DNA of 64,000 nucleotides from Synechococcus sp. PROS-9-1 (lineage in GTDB: Bacteria; Cyanobacteriota; Cyanobacteriia; PCC-6307; Cyanobiaceae). Numbering within the stretch: position 1 is the stretch's first letter; each line of letters begins with the position of its first letter. The translations under genes and the position numbers were made by a program. The notes under the pieces are model-generated. The model did not search any database and had not been told where the DNA came from. It saw only the letters and a program-made list of their open reading frames with translations. Location of the stretch: positions 1,736,001-1,800,000 of the forward strand of contig NZ_CP047961.1 of NCBI RefSeq assembly GCF_014279775.1, read 5' to 3'. Shown here in pieces: positions 38,899-47,389 of the stretch.

Positions 38899-39624
38899 AT
38901 GAAACAGGTCATCGCTATGCACGGCTGGAGCGGAGACAGCCATTCATGGGTGCCCTGGATCCGGCATTTCACGCATCACCATTGGTCTTGGCAAAGCGGT
39001 GAACGTGGTTATGGCAAGCGCCAGGAGCAGATGCCCTTTTGGCAAGACGATCAAGATCCAATAGAAGTGCAACGCCGCGTGGTGATTGCCCACTCCCTAG
39101 GCCCGCATCTGCTCCCGGATGCCGTGTTCACCAACGCCACTGATGTGGTGTTGCTGGCAAGTTTTTCCAGATTTGTGCCGCAAGGAGCCAAAGGTCGTGC
39201 TCTCAATACCGGCTTGAAGAGCATGCGCCGCTGCCTTGGTAGCGACGCTGAAGCCGAGATGCTCACAACCTTTTTGACGCGAGCGGCAGCACCATCGCCA
39301 CCAGTCGGCCTCCCACGCGGCCCCATCCATGAGGGACTGTCGAGCGAGGGCCGTCAACGCTTAGCCGACGACTTAGATCGACTGATCGCAAGCGCAGAGT
39401 TACCGCTAGGGCTACAAGCAACAAGCAGAGTGCTGGTGGTAGAGGCAGAACAAGACGCAATCGTGGTGCCAGCCGCCAGACAAGAGCTGCGCGATGCAGT
39501 TCAGACCCGACTGCAACGTCCAGCAGAGCTCTGGTTAATGCCCGGTAGTGGGCATGCACTGTTGGTGCCAGATCTCTTGATGCGCATCCAGCGATGGCTT
39601 GATCAGCTCCCTGGAAAGCGATGA
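38899..39624 (+). CDS. Pimeloyl-ACP methyl ester esterase, BioK-like alpha/beta hydrolase
   Basis: 241-residue alpha/beta hydrolase. Oxyanion region MHGWSGDSHSW, nucleophile Ser66 in AHSLG (a variant of GxSxG), Asp in VVEAEQDAIVV and His in PGSGHALL. Its place between bioF and bioC points to removal of the methyl ester from pimeloyl-ACP, the job of BioH in E. coli. The cyanobacterial enzyme for this step has been named BioK, and this gene is a likely member by position and motifs; direct homology is inferred, not tested. Overlaps bioC by four bases. Confidence 0.82.
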   Translation: MKQVIAMHGWSGDSHSWVPWIRHFTHHHWSWQSGERGYGKRQEQMPFWQDDQDPIEVQRRVVIAHSLGPHLLPDAVFTNATDVVLLASFSRFVPQGAKGRALNTGLKSMRRCLGSDAEAEMLTTFLTRAAAPSPPVGLPRGPIHEGLSSEGRQRLADDLDRLIASAELPLGLQATSRVLVVEAEQDAIVVPAARQELRDAVQTRLQRPAELWLMPGSGHALLVPDLLMRIQRWLDQLPGKR

Positions 39625-40376
39625 GCAACACCTGGGGGGCAAAGGTTCTACAAAGCTTCGATGGCGCAGCAACCCAATACAACCGGGCAGCCCATCTGCA
39701 AACGGCCATGGCCTGGCGACTAGCAGGGCACTGCCAGAGACTCCCCATTCCAGCAGGTCGATGGCTGGATCTCGGGAGTGGAACGGGATTGCTTGCCGAT
39801 GCCATCGAACAACGGAACCCCGGCAGGGTGGTGGAACGCATCGATGGAAGCCCATCCATGCTGGCCCGCAGCTCCCGTCCAGACCACACTCAGCTGTTGG
39901 ATTTAAATCAGCCCCTCCAATTCTGGGATGACGCTCCGACGTTGATCGCCTCAAGTTTCTGCCTGCACTGGTTGTCCGATCCCGGTACAAGACTGCAGCA
40001 CTGGTTCGAGTGTCTGGCACCAGGTGGCTGGTTAATCGTGGCGCTGCCAGTTGAAGGCTGCTTCCCGCAGTGGCACGCAGCGGCCCGCCAAGCGGCAGTC
40101 CCCTGCTCGGCCCTGCCCTTCCCAACAACCAAAGCGTTGCTGGCCTCGATTCCCAAACAGCAGATCAGGCAACAACAGCAGCTCAACTTCAGCGAACAAG
40201 CCAGCCACATCACGGCTCTCTTGCGGCCGATGCAAACCATTGGCGCCGGCACCAGCACCCGCTCAGCTCTCAGCGTGAAGCAATGGCGTCAGCTCAGCGC
40301 CCACTGGCCTAAGCGATCTGCTGAAGGGCAAGTCAGATTGACCTGGTTGATCCAACTCCTGGTGATCGAGCGATGA
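39621..40376 (+). CDS. bioC: Malonyl-ACP O-methyltransferase
   Basis: Methylates malonyl-ACP with SAM so that the fatty acid machinery can build the pimelate chain. 251 residues. Motif I is WLDLGSGTGLLADAI at about residues 48-62; the second acidic residue is in VVERIDGSPSML; SSFCLHWLSDP fits BioC motif III. N-terminus KVLQSFDGAATQYNRAAHLQ matches BioC and distinguishes it from other SAM methyltransferases. ATGA overlaps at both ends, with the esterase and with bioD. Confidence 0.92.
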   Translation: MSNTWGAKVLQSFDGAATQYNRAAHLQTAMAWRLAGHCQRLPIPAGRWLDLGSGTGLLADAIEQRNPGRVVERIDGSPSMLARSSRPDHTQLLDLNQPLQFWDDAPTLIASSFCLHWLSDPGTRLQHWFECLAPGGWLIVALPVEGCFPQWHAAARQAAVPCSALPFPTTKALLASIPKQQIRQQQQLNFSEQASHITALLRPMQTIGAGTSTRSALSVKQWRQLSAHWPKRSAEGQVRLTWLIQLLVIER

Positions 40377-41038
40377 ACACGCCTCCCCTTCGGTTGGTGA
40401 TTTGCGGAACTGACACGGATGTCGGAAAAACCATCGTGAGCGCCCTCTTTGTTCAAGGCTTAGAAGCCACCTATTGGAAGCCAGTCCAAAGCGGAACGGA
40501 AGGCGGTGGTGATCGTCAACGGGTGATCGATCTGCTGGAGCTTCCAAAGGAGCGCTGGCAACCAGAAGCTTATGCATTTCAGGCTCCTGTTTCACCGCAC
40601 TGGGCTGCTGAACGAGAGGGGCGATGCATTGATCCCGAGCAGCTCCAGTTGCCAGCCATCGATGGACCCTTGGTGGTAGAGACCGCTGGAGGCTTGATGG
40701 TGCCACTCACACGCCACTGGCTGCAAATCCAACAGCTGGAACGCTGGCAGCTTCCAGTGGTGCTGGTAGCCCGCAGTGAGCTGGGCACCTTGAACCACAC
40801 GCTTCTCAGCCTGGAAGCACTGAGAAGACGGAATATTCCGATCCTTGGGCTAGTGATGAATGGCCCTTCCCATGCCGACAATCCCCGCACCCTGAACGAA
40901 CTCGGCGACGTCCCTTTGCTCTGCGAATTACCACCGTTAGAGCAACTGAATGCCGCGGCCCTTGCCAAGCAATGGCATGTTCAGAACGTGAAAGCTAAGG
41001 TCGAAACCGAGATCAATCGTTTATGGGCTTCGAGATGA
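40373..41038 (+). CDS. bioD: Dethiobiotin synthetase
   Basis: ATP-dependent carboxylase that closes the ureido ring from DAPA. 221 residues, normal length. P-loop CGTDTDVGKT (11-20), the substrate lysine region YWKPVQSGTEGG, and VVETAGGLMVPLT for the Mg/ATP acidic residue, where the family usually has EGAGG. Start overlaps bioC as ATGA, and its own TGA overlaps the ATG of a 51-residue gene in the same way. Confidence 0.94.
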   Translation: MNTPPLRLVICGTDTDVGKTIVSALFVQGLEATYWKPVQSGTEGGGDRQRVIDLLELPKERWQPEAYAFQAPVSPHWAAEREGRCIDPEQLQLPAIDGPLVVETAGGLMVPLTRHWLQIQQLERWQLPVVLVARSELGTLNHTLLSLEALRRRNIPILGLVMNGPSHADNPRTLNELGDVPLLCELPPLEQLNAAALAKQWHVQNVKAKVETEINRLWASR

Positions 41039-41190
41039 ATCGCCGTCAAACCGGAGTCGCTGTGGCTGTTGCCCTCCTTTGCGCAGGAATTTTGGTGTTA
41101 TTCACTGATATTGAGGTTGGGATTGTGCGTTGGGTCAACTGTGGCCCGATCGCCACGGAATCAGAACAAAACAGTGAAGTGTGCCGCTGA
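41035..41190 (+). CDS. 51-residue membrane or exported protein inside the biotin operon
   Basis: MNRRQTGVAVAVALLCAG, then ILVLFTDIEVG and a polar tail with two Cys (WVNCGPIATESEQNSEVCR). One hydrophobic helix at about 6-27 after two Arg, consistent with an N-in single-pass protein or an uncleaved signal anchor, with the Cys-containing tail outside. Its ATG overlaps the bioD stop and its 3' end overlaps bioA by ten bases, so ribosomes finishing bioD would reach it. No family recognised. A biotin-related role is inference from position. Confidence 0.6.
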   Translation: MNRRQTGVAVAVALLCAGILVLFTDIEVGIVRWVNCGPIATESEQNSEVCR

Positions 41191-42527
41191 GCTCAGCAGA
41201 GACGAATTCATCCACTGGCAGCTGTGACGACGACGTGCCTCAGAACCATCATCCCCACCTCTGGCCTCCGTTTACCCAGGTCTCGACAACGCCTCCGTTA
41301 GAGAGGGTGCTTCGAGGGGATGGTGCTCTTCTTTACCGCGATGAAGGGCCTCCATTAATCGATGCGATTAGCAGCTGGTGGGTCACCTTGCATGGCCACG
41401 CCCACCCTCATGTCGCAGAAGCAATCGCTCGTCAGGCCGAGACCCTTGAGCAGGTCATTTTCGCTGAATTCACCCACCCTCAAGCAGAACGTCTCGCCGA
41501 TCGCTTAGCAGCCAAAACCGGATTGGAGCGAGTCTTTTTCTCCGACAACGGCTCCACCGCCGTGGAGGTGGCACTCAAAATCGCCATTCAGTGGTGGCAT
41601 AACAAAGGAGAGCCAAGACAGCAGATCATCGCTTTCGATGGCGCTTATCACGGAGATACGTTTGGAGCGATGGCCGTCGGAGCACGCAGCCTTTTCAGTG
41701 AACCCTTTGACCCACTGTTGTTCCCGGTCGCCCGCATCCCATGGCCAGCGACTTGGTGGGACGACGATCACGTCGAACAGCATGAACAAACAGCACTGAA
41801 CCAGCTCGAAGAAGCCCTCAAGACACCAACCGCTGCTGTGATCCTCGAGCCGCTTGTTCAAGGCGCCGGCGGAATGAGCATGGTGCGTCCAACCTTTCTT
41901 CAAGAAGTGGAAAAGCGCGTTCGCAACGCTGAAACCTTGTTGATCGCCGACGAAGTCCTTACTGGCTTTGGGCGTTGCGGCGATTTTTTAGCGAGCCAAC
42001 GGGCAGGCGTCAAAGCCGATCTCGTCACGCTATCCAAAGGACTAACCGCTGGATTCCTTCCGATGGGAATCACCATGGCAAGCGGCGCCGTATTCGACGC
42101 CTTCGTTGGCAAGGATCCGAGCTTGACGCTTTGGCATGGCCACAGTTTCACCGCCAACCCCCTGGGTTGCGCGGCAGCGAACGCCAGTCTGGATCTACTC
42201 GAAGCAGAACCTGACAAGTACCTGGGGTTCGAAGCGAGGCATCGATCGCGCTTAGAGGTATTGGCACGCCACCCAGGAATCAGGCGTGTGCGCTTGACGG
42301 GGACCATCGCAGCCTTTGATCTCGTGGTCACCGACCAGGAGGGCTACCTGAACCCTGCAGGCAAAGTATTGCGCCGGCTGGCGAGAGAACGGGGTGTACT
42401 GGTAAGGCCTCTCGGCCAAGTGGTGTACCTGCTTCCACCGCTTTGCATCAGCGATGAGCAGCTCGATCACTGCTATTCCGTTCTCCAAGAAGCGCTCGAC
42501 CTTCTGCAAAAACAAGCAACCAGCTGA
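41181..42527 (+). CDS. bioA: Adenosylmethionine-8-amino-7-oxononanoate aminotransferase
   Basis: Class III PLP aminotransferase that converts KAPA to DAPA with SAM as amino donor. 448 residues. PLP lysine Lys286 in LSKGLTAGFLPMG, cofactor Asp in LLIADEVLTGFGRCG, and the BioA-specific N-terminal HLWPPFTQVS and AISSWWVTLHGHAHP. The GTG at 41181 lies inside the preceding 51-residue gene; a later start is possible since the first 20 residues are polar and variable-looking. bioB, needed for the last step, is not in this window. Confidence 0.94.
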   Translation: MPLSSAETNSSTGSCDDDVPQNHHPHLWPPFTQVSTTPPLERVLRGDGALLYRDEGPPLIDAISSWWVTLHGHAHPHVAEAIARQAETLEQVIFAEFTHPQAERLADRLAAKTGLERVFFSDNGSTAVEVALKIAIQWWHNKGEPRQQIIAFDGAYHGDTFGAMAVGARSLFSEPFDPLLFPVARIPWPATWWDDDHVEQHEQTALNQLEEALKTPTAAVILEPLVQGAGGMSMVRPTFLQEVEKRVRNAETLLIADEVLTGFGRCGDFLASQRAGVKADLVTLSKGLTAGFLPMGITMASGAVFDAFVGKDPSLTLWHGHSFTANPLGCAAANASLDLLEAEPDKYLGFEARHRSRLEVLARHPGIRRVRLTGTIAAFDLVVTDQEGYLNPAGKVLRRLARERGVLVRPLGQVVYLLPPLCISDEQLDHCYSVLQEALDLLQKQATS

Positions 42528-42531
42528 GCCC

Positions 42532-42789
42532 TCAGGGACCCAGCCGCAGGGCCGCCTCGACGTCAGCTCGAGACAGTCCGTAGGGGAACACACAGGGGCG
42601 AGGCGCTTCATTTGGGCTCCAGATCACCGCGAGATCCGTTTGTTGCAGCCGGATCTCAGCCGTCCATCCCTGTTCCTGCCATGACCAGCCACACGGATCA
42701 TCGTCTAGTCGCTGCGCTCCAAGCTGCTGGAGCCAAAGCTCAAGAGCCTGCAGCGAATGCTGATTCAAAGGAGTTTCTGCTGGAGGCAT
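42532..42789 (-). CDS. DUF3143 family protein
   Basis: Small cyanobacterial protein, 85 residues from the ATG at 42789 ([20 protein letters not shown]); ATGs at 42798 and 42807 are alternatives. The [20 protein letters not shown] start and the C-terminal FPYGLSRADVEAALRLGP match DUF3143. No function is known. The 5' end overlaps the end of the J-domain gene by about 50 bases in another frame, which is unusual for genes in the same direction and suggests coupling. It converges on bioA with four bases between stops. Confidence 0.8.
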   Translation of the reverse strand: MPPAETPLNQHSLQALELWLQQLGAQRLDDDPCGWSWQEQGWTAEIRLQQTDLAVIWSPNEAPRPCVFPYGLSRADVEAALRLGP

Positions 42790-43270
42790 CGACACCATCA
42801 AGGACATCCCTAATCAACGGCTCCTCTGGAGTCTGCTCGGCCACCAGCCAACTGGGCTGAACCTGAAGCTCCATACCCCGACTCCAGGCCACCCCGACTC
42901 CCAGCAATAAACACAAAAGCAAGGCCCCGAGCAACATCAACAGCGATAACCACTCCCCTCCTGAGAGTGGTCGTCGCTCACCAATCGCCGTTGGAGAAGA
43001 CATTGCAGGGGAAGGCAGCGGAGCATGCTGCTGTTGCCAGAGCTGATCCTGCTGGATTAATTGAGCGTCATAGAGCCGACGCAACGAGGGATCAGACAAA
43101 TGGTCATAGGCCTCACGTAACAGCTGGAATTGGCGAGCTGCTTCCGAGGCCGGCAACGTCGTGGTGTCGGGATGAACTGACTTACTGAGACGTCGAAAGG
43201 CGCGGCGCAAGGTCTCGGGGTCGACTCCACGGCCTACTCCTAACCGTTCGTAATGGGTCGAGGCCGACAT
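42740..43270 (-). CDS. DnaJ-domain protein with a C-terminal membrane helix
   Basis: 176 residues. J domain at about 6-68: [20 protein letters not shown], the essential HPD at residues 33-35, and [18 protein letters not shown]. One membrane helix lies at about 108-128 ([21 protein letters not shown]), followed by a 45-residue tail. It lacks the G/F and zinc domains of DnaJ, so it is a type III J-protein that would recruit an Hsp70 to the membrane. Start ATG at 43270. It diverges from rsmG across 62 bases. Confidence 0.88.
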   Translation of the reverse strand: MSASTHYERLGVGRGVDPETLRRAFRRLSKSVHPDTTTLPASEAARQFQLLREAYDHLSDPSLRRLYDAQLIQQDQLWQQQHAPLPSPAMSSPTAIGERRPLSGGEWLSLLMLLGALLLCLLLGVGVAWSRGMELQVQPSWLVAEQTPEEPLIRDVLDGVDASSRNSFESAFAAGS

Positions 43271-43332
43271 CACGTCCTGTTCGAACCGAATCACGAAGGT
43301 GCATTGTAGGAAGAGTCGCTGCCCTGGCAGCC

Positions 43333-44097
43333 ATGCCAGAAGCAAATAGCTTTTCTGATGCCGGGCCTGACCTATGGCACTGCCTGGGCTGGCAGCCCAA
43401 TGACACCCAGCTCTCTCAACTCAAAGAGCTGCAAGTCTTGCTGCGCGATTGGAACAGCAGGGTCAATCTCACCCGATTGGTGGAAAACGAAGAGTTCTGG
43501 ATCGCCCAGGTCTTTGACAGTCTTTGGCCGCTCGAACATGAGCTACGCACCCCAGATCTGACGCGTCGCTGCATCGATGTAGGCACTGGAGGCGGGTTTC
43601 CTGGTCTCGCAGTCGCCATCGCCCTCCCCGGTACCACTCTCACCCTTGTCGATTCAGTCGGCCGCAAAACTGCGGCAGTGGAAGCCATGGCAAACGCGCT
43701 TGGGCTAGGCAATCGCGTGGACGTCCGCACCGAGCGCATTGAGATCACTGGTCAGGAGCGGTCCTGTCGTGGGACGTTCGATTTGGCGATGGCCAGAGCC
43801 GTGGCCACACCCCCCGTCGTGGCGGAGTATCTCGTTCCCCTTCTGGCCGATCAAGGCCAGGCTCTGCTCTATCGCGGCCACTGGAGTCACGACGACGAAG
43901 CCAACCTGAAACGAGCCTTGGTTCCTCTTAAAGCCAAACTTGCGGACTGCAAGCAGATCAACCTGCCGGCTGGCCGGGGGTTGCGCACCTTGGTTCGCAT
44001 TGAACCCTTGGCACCGTGCCCCAAGAGCTATCCCCGACCCGTTGGTCTACCCAGCCGTCTTCCCCTTGGTGATCAGGCAGACGACAAACGTTCCTGA
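43333..44097 (+). CDS. rsmG: 16S rRNA (guanine527-N7)-methyltransferase
   Basis: Methylates G527 of 16S rRNA, in the streptomycin-sensitivity loop (also gidB). 254 residues. Motif [18 protein letters not shown] at about 80-96, then [18 protein letters not shown] and [19 protein letters not shown]. The [13 protein letters not shown]-terminal helix is typical. The C-terminal tail (about 230-254, [17 protein letters not shown]) is a little longer than the family core and overlaps the convergent aldo/keto reductase gene by 25 bases. Confidence 0.94.
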   Translation: MPEANSFSDAGPDLWHCLGWQPNDTQLSQLKELQVLLRDWNSRVNLTRLVENEEFWIAQVFDSLWPLEHELRTPDLTRRCIDVGTGGGFPGLAVAIALPGTTLTLVDSVGRKTAAVEAMANALGLGNRVDVRTERIEITGQERSCRGTFDLAMARAVATPPVVAEYLVPLLADQGQALLYRGHWSHDDEANLKRALVPLKAKLADCKQINLPAGRGLRTLVRIEPLAPCPKSYPRPVGLPSRLPLGDQADDKRS

Positions 44098-45290
44098 GGA
44101 ACGCCACCTACCCGTTCCTTTAAACCCCTCAGCAAGCCTGGGATCGTTTCAGACCAGGGACTTTGGTTCAAAACATTGCGAAGGTCTGTCTCGCTGATCT
44201 CCTGATCCAGGGCATCGGCATTGGCACCAGGGGCCCAATGTCCTGCATGACCAAGAATTCCATAACGCGCCCTGGCATACCCCTCGAGGTCCCAAGCCTC
44301 AATCAAATTGTGGAGCCAGAGCAAAACGGGAAGATTGATACCTCCAGGAGTGTCTTTCCAATGGGGCAACCCTTCACGCCAGGTCATCAGCCAAGGCTCA
44401 CCAAGGGCCTTTAGAGCTTGCGTCTGCAACCGATCTTGAATCGGGGCGATGAGCGCGCCAGCTGTATCGAGTTGACGCACAGCTTCGAGATGAAGATCGA
44501 GGTCACTTGGCCTGGATGCACCAACACTGATGGTGTGAACGCGTGGATCACGCAGGCAAAACAGATCGTTAAACACGATCGGGTGAAGGGGGGCGCAGAG
44601 CTGTTCCAACAGCAGCGAAGGGGTATGCAGATGGCCACCTTTATCGGTGGGACTAATGATGAACACACCCATGTCATGGCGTTGGGCTGCGACCAACGCT
44701 GGTTCGTTGTCTTGCCGGATGTAGTACCAATGCAAATTCACATAATCGAAGGCATCAGAGTTGATCGCAGCTTCGATGACACTGGTTTCACCATGGGTCG
44801 AGAAGCCCACATGGTCGATACGGCCCTCTCGCTGCCAGCGGCGCACCACCTCCATACAGCCGCCTGGTCGCAGCGTTTGCTCCAAATGATCCAACCTGTT
44901 GATCCCATGAATCGCCAGCAACTCGATTCGCTGAACGTTTAAACGCTCCAGACTCAGTTCGAGCTCGGCTTCAAACAGCGCCGGGTCATCCCGGGGGGGC
45001 ACCTTGGTTTGAAGGATGCGATCTGGATCAGGCGAATGGGGGAGAGCCCAGCCAAGTTGCCGCTCAGAGCTGCCGTAATGACGCGCTGTTTCCAGATGGT
45101 GAAACCCAAGCTCCACCGCACGGTGAAGAGTGTTTTCCACCGTGTGTTGAGCCTCCTGAGTAATCACGTCAGCCTCAAGATCCGACCAACTTTGCTGAAA
45201 CCTCATTCCCCCTAGGGAAAGAACAGGCATGGCCAGCTCTGTGCGACCAAAGCGTCGTGTTGGCAAAGCCTGGGAAGCGATTGATGCCAT
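44073..45290 (-). CDS. Aldo/keto reductase family protein
   Basis: 405 residues. The N-terminal 270 residues form an aldo/keto reductase TIM barrel: [40 protein letters not shown] with the catalytic Asp position replaced by Glu (TARHYG in place of DTAxxYG), the active Lys in ILQTKVPP and VGFSTHGE. The C-terminal 130 residues resemble the extension of oxidoreductases that bind a [4Fe-4S] cluster but contain no Cys, so a cluster is unlikely here. It lies six bases after the ferredoxin gene, which could be its electron donor (inference). Confidence 0.82.
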   Translation of the reverse strand: MASIASQALPTRRFGRTELAMPVLSLGGMRFQQSWSDLEADVITQEAQHTVENTLHRAVELGFHHLETARHYGSSERQLGWALPHSPDPDRILQTKVPPRDDPALFEAELELSLERLNVQRIELLAIHGINRLDHLEQTLRPGGCMEVVRRWQREGRIDHVGFSTHGETSVIEAAINSDAFDYVNLHWYYIRQDNEPALVAAQRHDMGVFIISPTDKGGHLHTPSLLLEQLCAPLHPIVFNDLFCLRDPRVHTISVGASRPSDLDLHLEAVRQLDTAGALIAPIQDRLQTQALKALGEPWLMTWREGLPHWKDTPGGINLPVLLWLHNLIEAWDLEGYARARYGILGHAGHWAPGANADALDQEISETDLRNVLNQSPWSETIPGLLRGLKERVGGVPQERLSSA

Positions 45291-45296
45291 CGCAGT

Positions 45297-45734
45297 TCAG
45301 TGTTGCGGCTGCCGAGGAAGAATCCGTCGTGGGCGAGCAGGTGAGGGCAAACCGAGTGGAAGAAGCTCCTGAGAATCAAGCTGATCTTGTAGTCCCTTGA
45401 GGTCATCAAAGGCAACCCAGTGAATGCAATCCACAGGGCAAGTTTCTATCGCCTCTTGAATCCGCTCAGAACTGTCCCCGTCCTGGCGAATCGCTCGGGA
45501 GCGCCCCAAATTGGGCTCGATAATGAAGGTATTGCAGGCCACATGAGCGCAGTATCTGCAACCAATACAGACAGCCTCATCAACCCAGACAGCTTTTTCA
45601 GAGAGGGCACCACCCAGAACGGGTTCCATGCCAGTGGATTGAGAATCCTCAAGAGAGGAAGCGCTATAGGCAACAGCGGGATTACCGAGCGAGTCGTTCA
45701 CGAATTGATCCCTAGCCCGCTGCGAATCAGGCAT
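45297..45734 (-). CDS. [4Fe-4S] ferredoxin-like protein
   Basis: 145 residues. The cluster motif is CIGCRYC (Cys56, 59, 62), with Cys67, then CPVDC (Cys99, Cys103) after a 30-residue gap. This suffices for one [4Fe-4S] cluster, with two spare Cys that may bind a second or none. The N-terminal 50 residues are polar and the C-terminal 40 Pro/Leu-rich; such flanks are seen in cyanobacterial ferredoxins with J-protein relatives. Its ATG lies eight bases inside the ycf35 stop region, and the aldo/keto reductase follows six bases later. Confidence 0.88.
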   Translation of the reverse strand: MPDSQRARDQFVNDSLGNPAVAYSASSLEDSQSTGMEPVLGGALSEKAVWVDEAVCIGCRYCAHVACNTFIIEPNLGRSRAIRQDGDSSERIQEAIETCPVDCIHWVAFDDLKGLQDQLDSQELLPLGLPSPARPRRILPRQPQH

Positions 45735-46119
45735 CCCAACGGGTCACGACAAGTTCAATCGATCCATCCTGGCAATCACGCTGCTCGGCAACCTCAAAGC
45801 CCTCAGTGAGGGAAGCCTTCAACACCGTGTTGAGGGCGTAGCGCTGCGTCAGGCGGGACAAGAATCGTTCGATCGGCATGGACTGGCGCCACAAATCCAG
45901 GTCGGTCACAAACTCATAGGCACCATTGGCTTCATTCCAAACGAAACCGAAATCAGCAGAGTCCTGAAGGGTGACTGCCAATTCAGCTTCTACGGTTTGG
46001 CCGCGATAACCACGGACAGGATGGCCTCCCTGTTTGGGCTCGTAACCAAGGTCCTCAAGGGCGGAGACCAAGTGCTCACGCTGGCGAAGTTCCGTTTTGA
46101 CAGTACTGAAATGGGACAT
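45727..46119 (-). CDS. ycf35: Ycf35 family protein (DUF1257)
   Basis: 130 residues, starting MSHFSTVKTELRQREHLVSAL, the typical DUF1257/Ycf35 N-terminus, and including GHPVRGYRGQTVEAELAV and LDLWRQSMPIERFLSRLTQRY. Ycf35 is conserved in cyanobacteria and red algal plastids; its biochemical role is unknown. It overlaps the DUF2997 stop by one base (TGATG) and the ferredoxin start by eight bases. The order DUF2997, Ycf35, ferredoxin suggests a shared function. Confidence 0.92.
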   Translation of the reverse strand: MSHFSTVKTELRQREHLVSALEDLGYEPKQGGHPVRGYRGQTVEAELAVTLQDSADFGFVWNEANGAYEFVTDLDLWRQSMPIERFLSRLTQRYALNTVLKASLTEGFEVAEQRDCQDGSIELVVTRWDA

Positions 46120-46322
46120 CAGGAGGGCTCGACGAACTGTGACTGGGACTGGGTTTGGGTTGTGACGTAGGCATCAGACGTTGGCTGACGGCGTTCCACC
46201 GTGCCTAAGGCTGATTCCAACCGTTCCGTCAATTGCAGACAAGCGTCACCTTCAACGCCTTCCACTTGTTCCTCGACGCGGCCGTCAGGACGAATTCGGA
46301 AACGAAGCGTGCGCTCAGGCAT
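46119..46322 (-). CDS. DUF2997 family protein
   Basis: 67 residues from the ATG at 46322 (MPERTLRFRIRPDGRVEEQV); the frame extends four codons up to a GTG or ATG near 46331. The beta-rich RFRIRPDGRVEEQVEGVEGDAC and LTERLESALGTVERR match the small DUF2997 proteins that accompany Ycf35 in cyanobacteria. The C-terminus is Gln/Ser-rich (TTQTQSQSQFVEPS). Function unknown; coupled to ycf35. Confidence 0.82.
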   Translation of the reverse strand: MPERTLRFRIRPDGRVEEQVEGVEGDACLQLTERLESALGTVERRQPTSDAYVTTQTQSQSQFVEPS

Positions 46323-46397
46323 GCACCACACCCAACAATGAACAGATGTTAAAGGTGAGAACGCGAATCCGAGGGAGGCTCGTGTTAGTTCGTCCTA

Positions 46398-47207
46398 TCA
46401 GCTGAACAATCCCTCATCCATCAAAGTTTGGAGTCGATCCAAAACATCAGGGGATTCCATCTGCTCAAGAGCCGTGCGGGCTTCATCGCGAACAGACCTC
46501 TCGCCATCTTGCAAAAGCGCACGCACAAAGACCTCAATCACCTCGAGGCGACGGGGTTCAACAAGATGCTCAAGCAGGCGGTCGAGAGCCCAGATGCAAT
46601 TGCTTCGCACCACAGATTCACTGTCGATTCGCAAGCTAATCAGCAACTGGCCAGCCGCCGGATCTGCCTTTGCCGCAGAGGTCACGCCAGCCTCAGCAAG
46701 AGAAACCGACGCCCACAAGCGCACAGCCGCCACATCGGTCTGCAAAGCGCGAATCAAGGGATTCAGCACGGGTGCATCGGGATAATTCCCAAGACTCCAG
46801 GCCGTGGCTTTCCGCACATAGGCATTGCTGTCCTCTTGCAGCAATTTAAGGAGGGGTCCCACAGCAGGGGGGGATGGATTCCGACCGAGGGCGTAGACGG
46901 CGCTCATGCGCACAACGGGGCACACCTCGTGCAAGAGAGGCAGCAGCAGCGGAACCGAACGGGGATCTCGATGTTCACAAAACACGCGCAACCCTTGGAG
47001 CCGCTGGTCATGTCCTTGCTGCAGCCAATTCAGAGCCTCATCACACTGACGAATGGCCCCAAGGGCATCCTGCTCAGGATCGTCGAGATCGATTTCTTCG
47101 AGGGGATCACCCACCTGTTCAGCTTCGAGCTCACGGGCGAGCACATCCGGATCGATGGCCAGATTGGCCACACGTGATTCACGATCCAGGGGCGGGCGAT
47201 CGGTCAT
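46398..47207 (-). CDS. HEAT-repeat protein
   Basis: 269 residues. Four or five HEAT/PBS-lyase-type repeats from about residue 80 to 265, for example VRMSAVYALGRNPSPPAVGPLL, VRKATAWSLGNYPDAPVLNPL and VRDEARTALEQMESPDVLDRL. The acidic N-terminus (GDPLEEIDLDDPEQDALG) is probably unstructured. Related repeats are used by bilin lyases (CpcE, PecE), but no CpcF-like partner is next to it and lyase activity should not be assumed; a scaffold role is equally likely. It precedes DUF2997 and ycf35 by 75 bases. Confidence 0.85.
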   Translation of the reverse strand: MTDRPPLDRESRVANLAIDPDVLARELEAEQVGDPLEEIDLDDPEQDALGAIRQCDEALNWLQQGHDQRLQGLRVFCEHRDPRSVPLLLPLLHEVCPVVRMSAVYALGRNPSPPAVGPLLKLLQEDSNAYVRKATAWSLGNYPDAPVLNPLIRALQTDVAAVRLWASVSLAEAGVTSAAKADPAAGQLLISLRIDSESVVRSNCIWALDRLLEHLVEPRRLEVIEVFVRALLQDGERSVRDEARTALEQMESPDVLDRLQTLMDEGLFS

Positions 47208-47231
47208 GGCGTTGATCGTAGAAGCATCAGG

Positions 47232-47357
47232 TCAACTGACCGGAGCTGGCGCAAGCATGTCACCAGGCAACCAGATGCGTGCACTCACCGCAAACAGAGC
47301 GAGGCCAAATAAAGCCACGATCAGAACAGGAAGAATGGTGCTGCGAAAAAAACTCAC
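47232..47357 (-). CDS. 41-residue single-pass membrane protein, unknown
   Basis: MSFFRSTILPVLIVALFG, then LALFAVSARIWLPGDMLAPAPVS. One hydrophobic helix at about 7-28 after a single Arg, with a short proline-rich tail. Start GTG at 47357; an upstream frame without clear coding character continues to 47528 but overlaps the symporter gene. It lies 32 bases after the symporter stop and 24 before the HEAT-repeat gene. No family recognised. Confidence 0.55.
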   Translation of the reverse strand: MSFFRSTILPVLIVALFGLALFAVSARIWLPGDMLAPAPVS

Positions 47358-47389
47358 GGTTCTAGTTTTCAATCCATTGTGAAGGGTCA

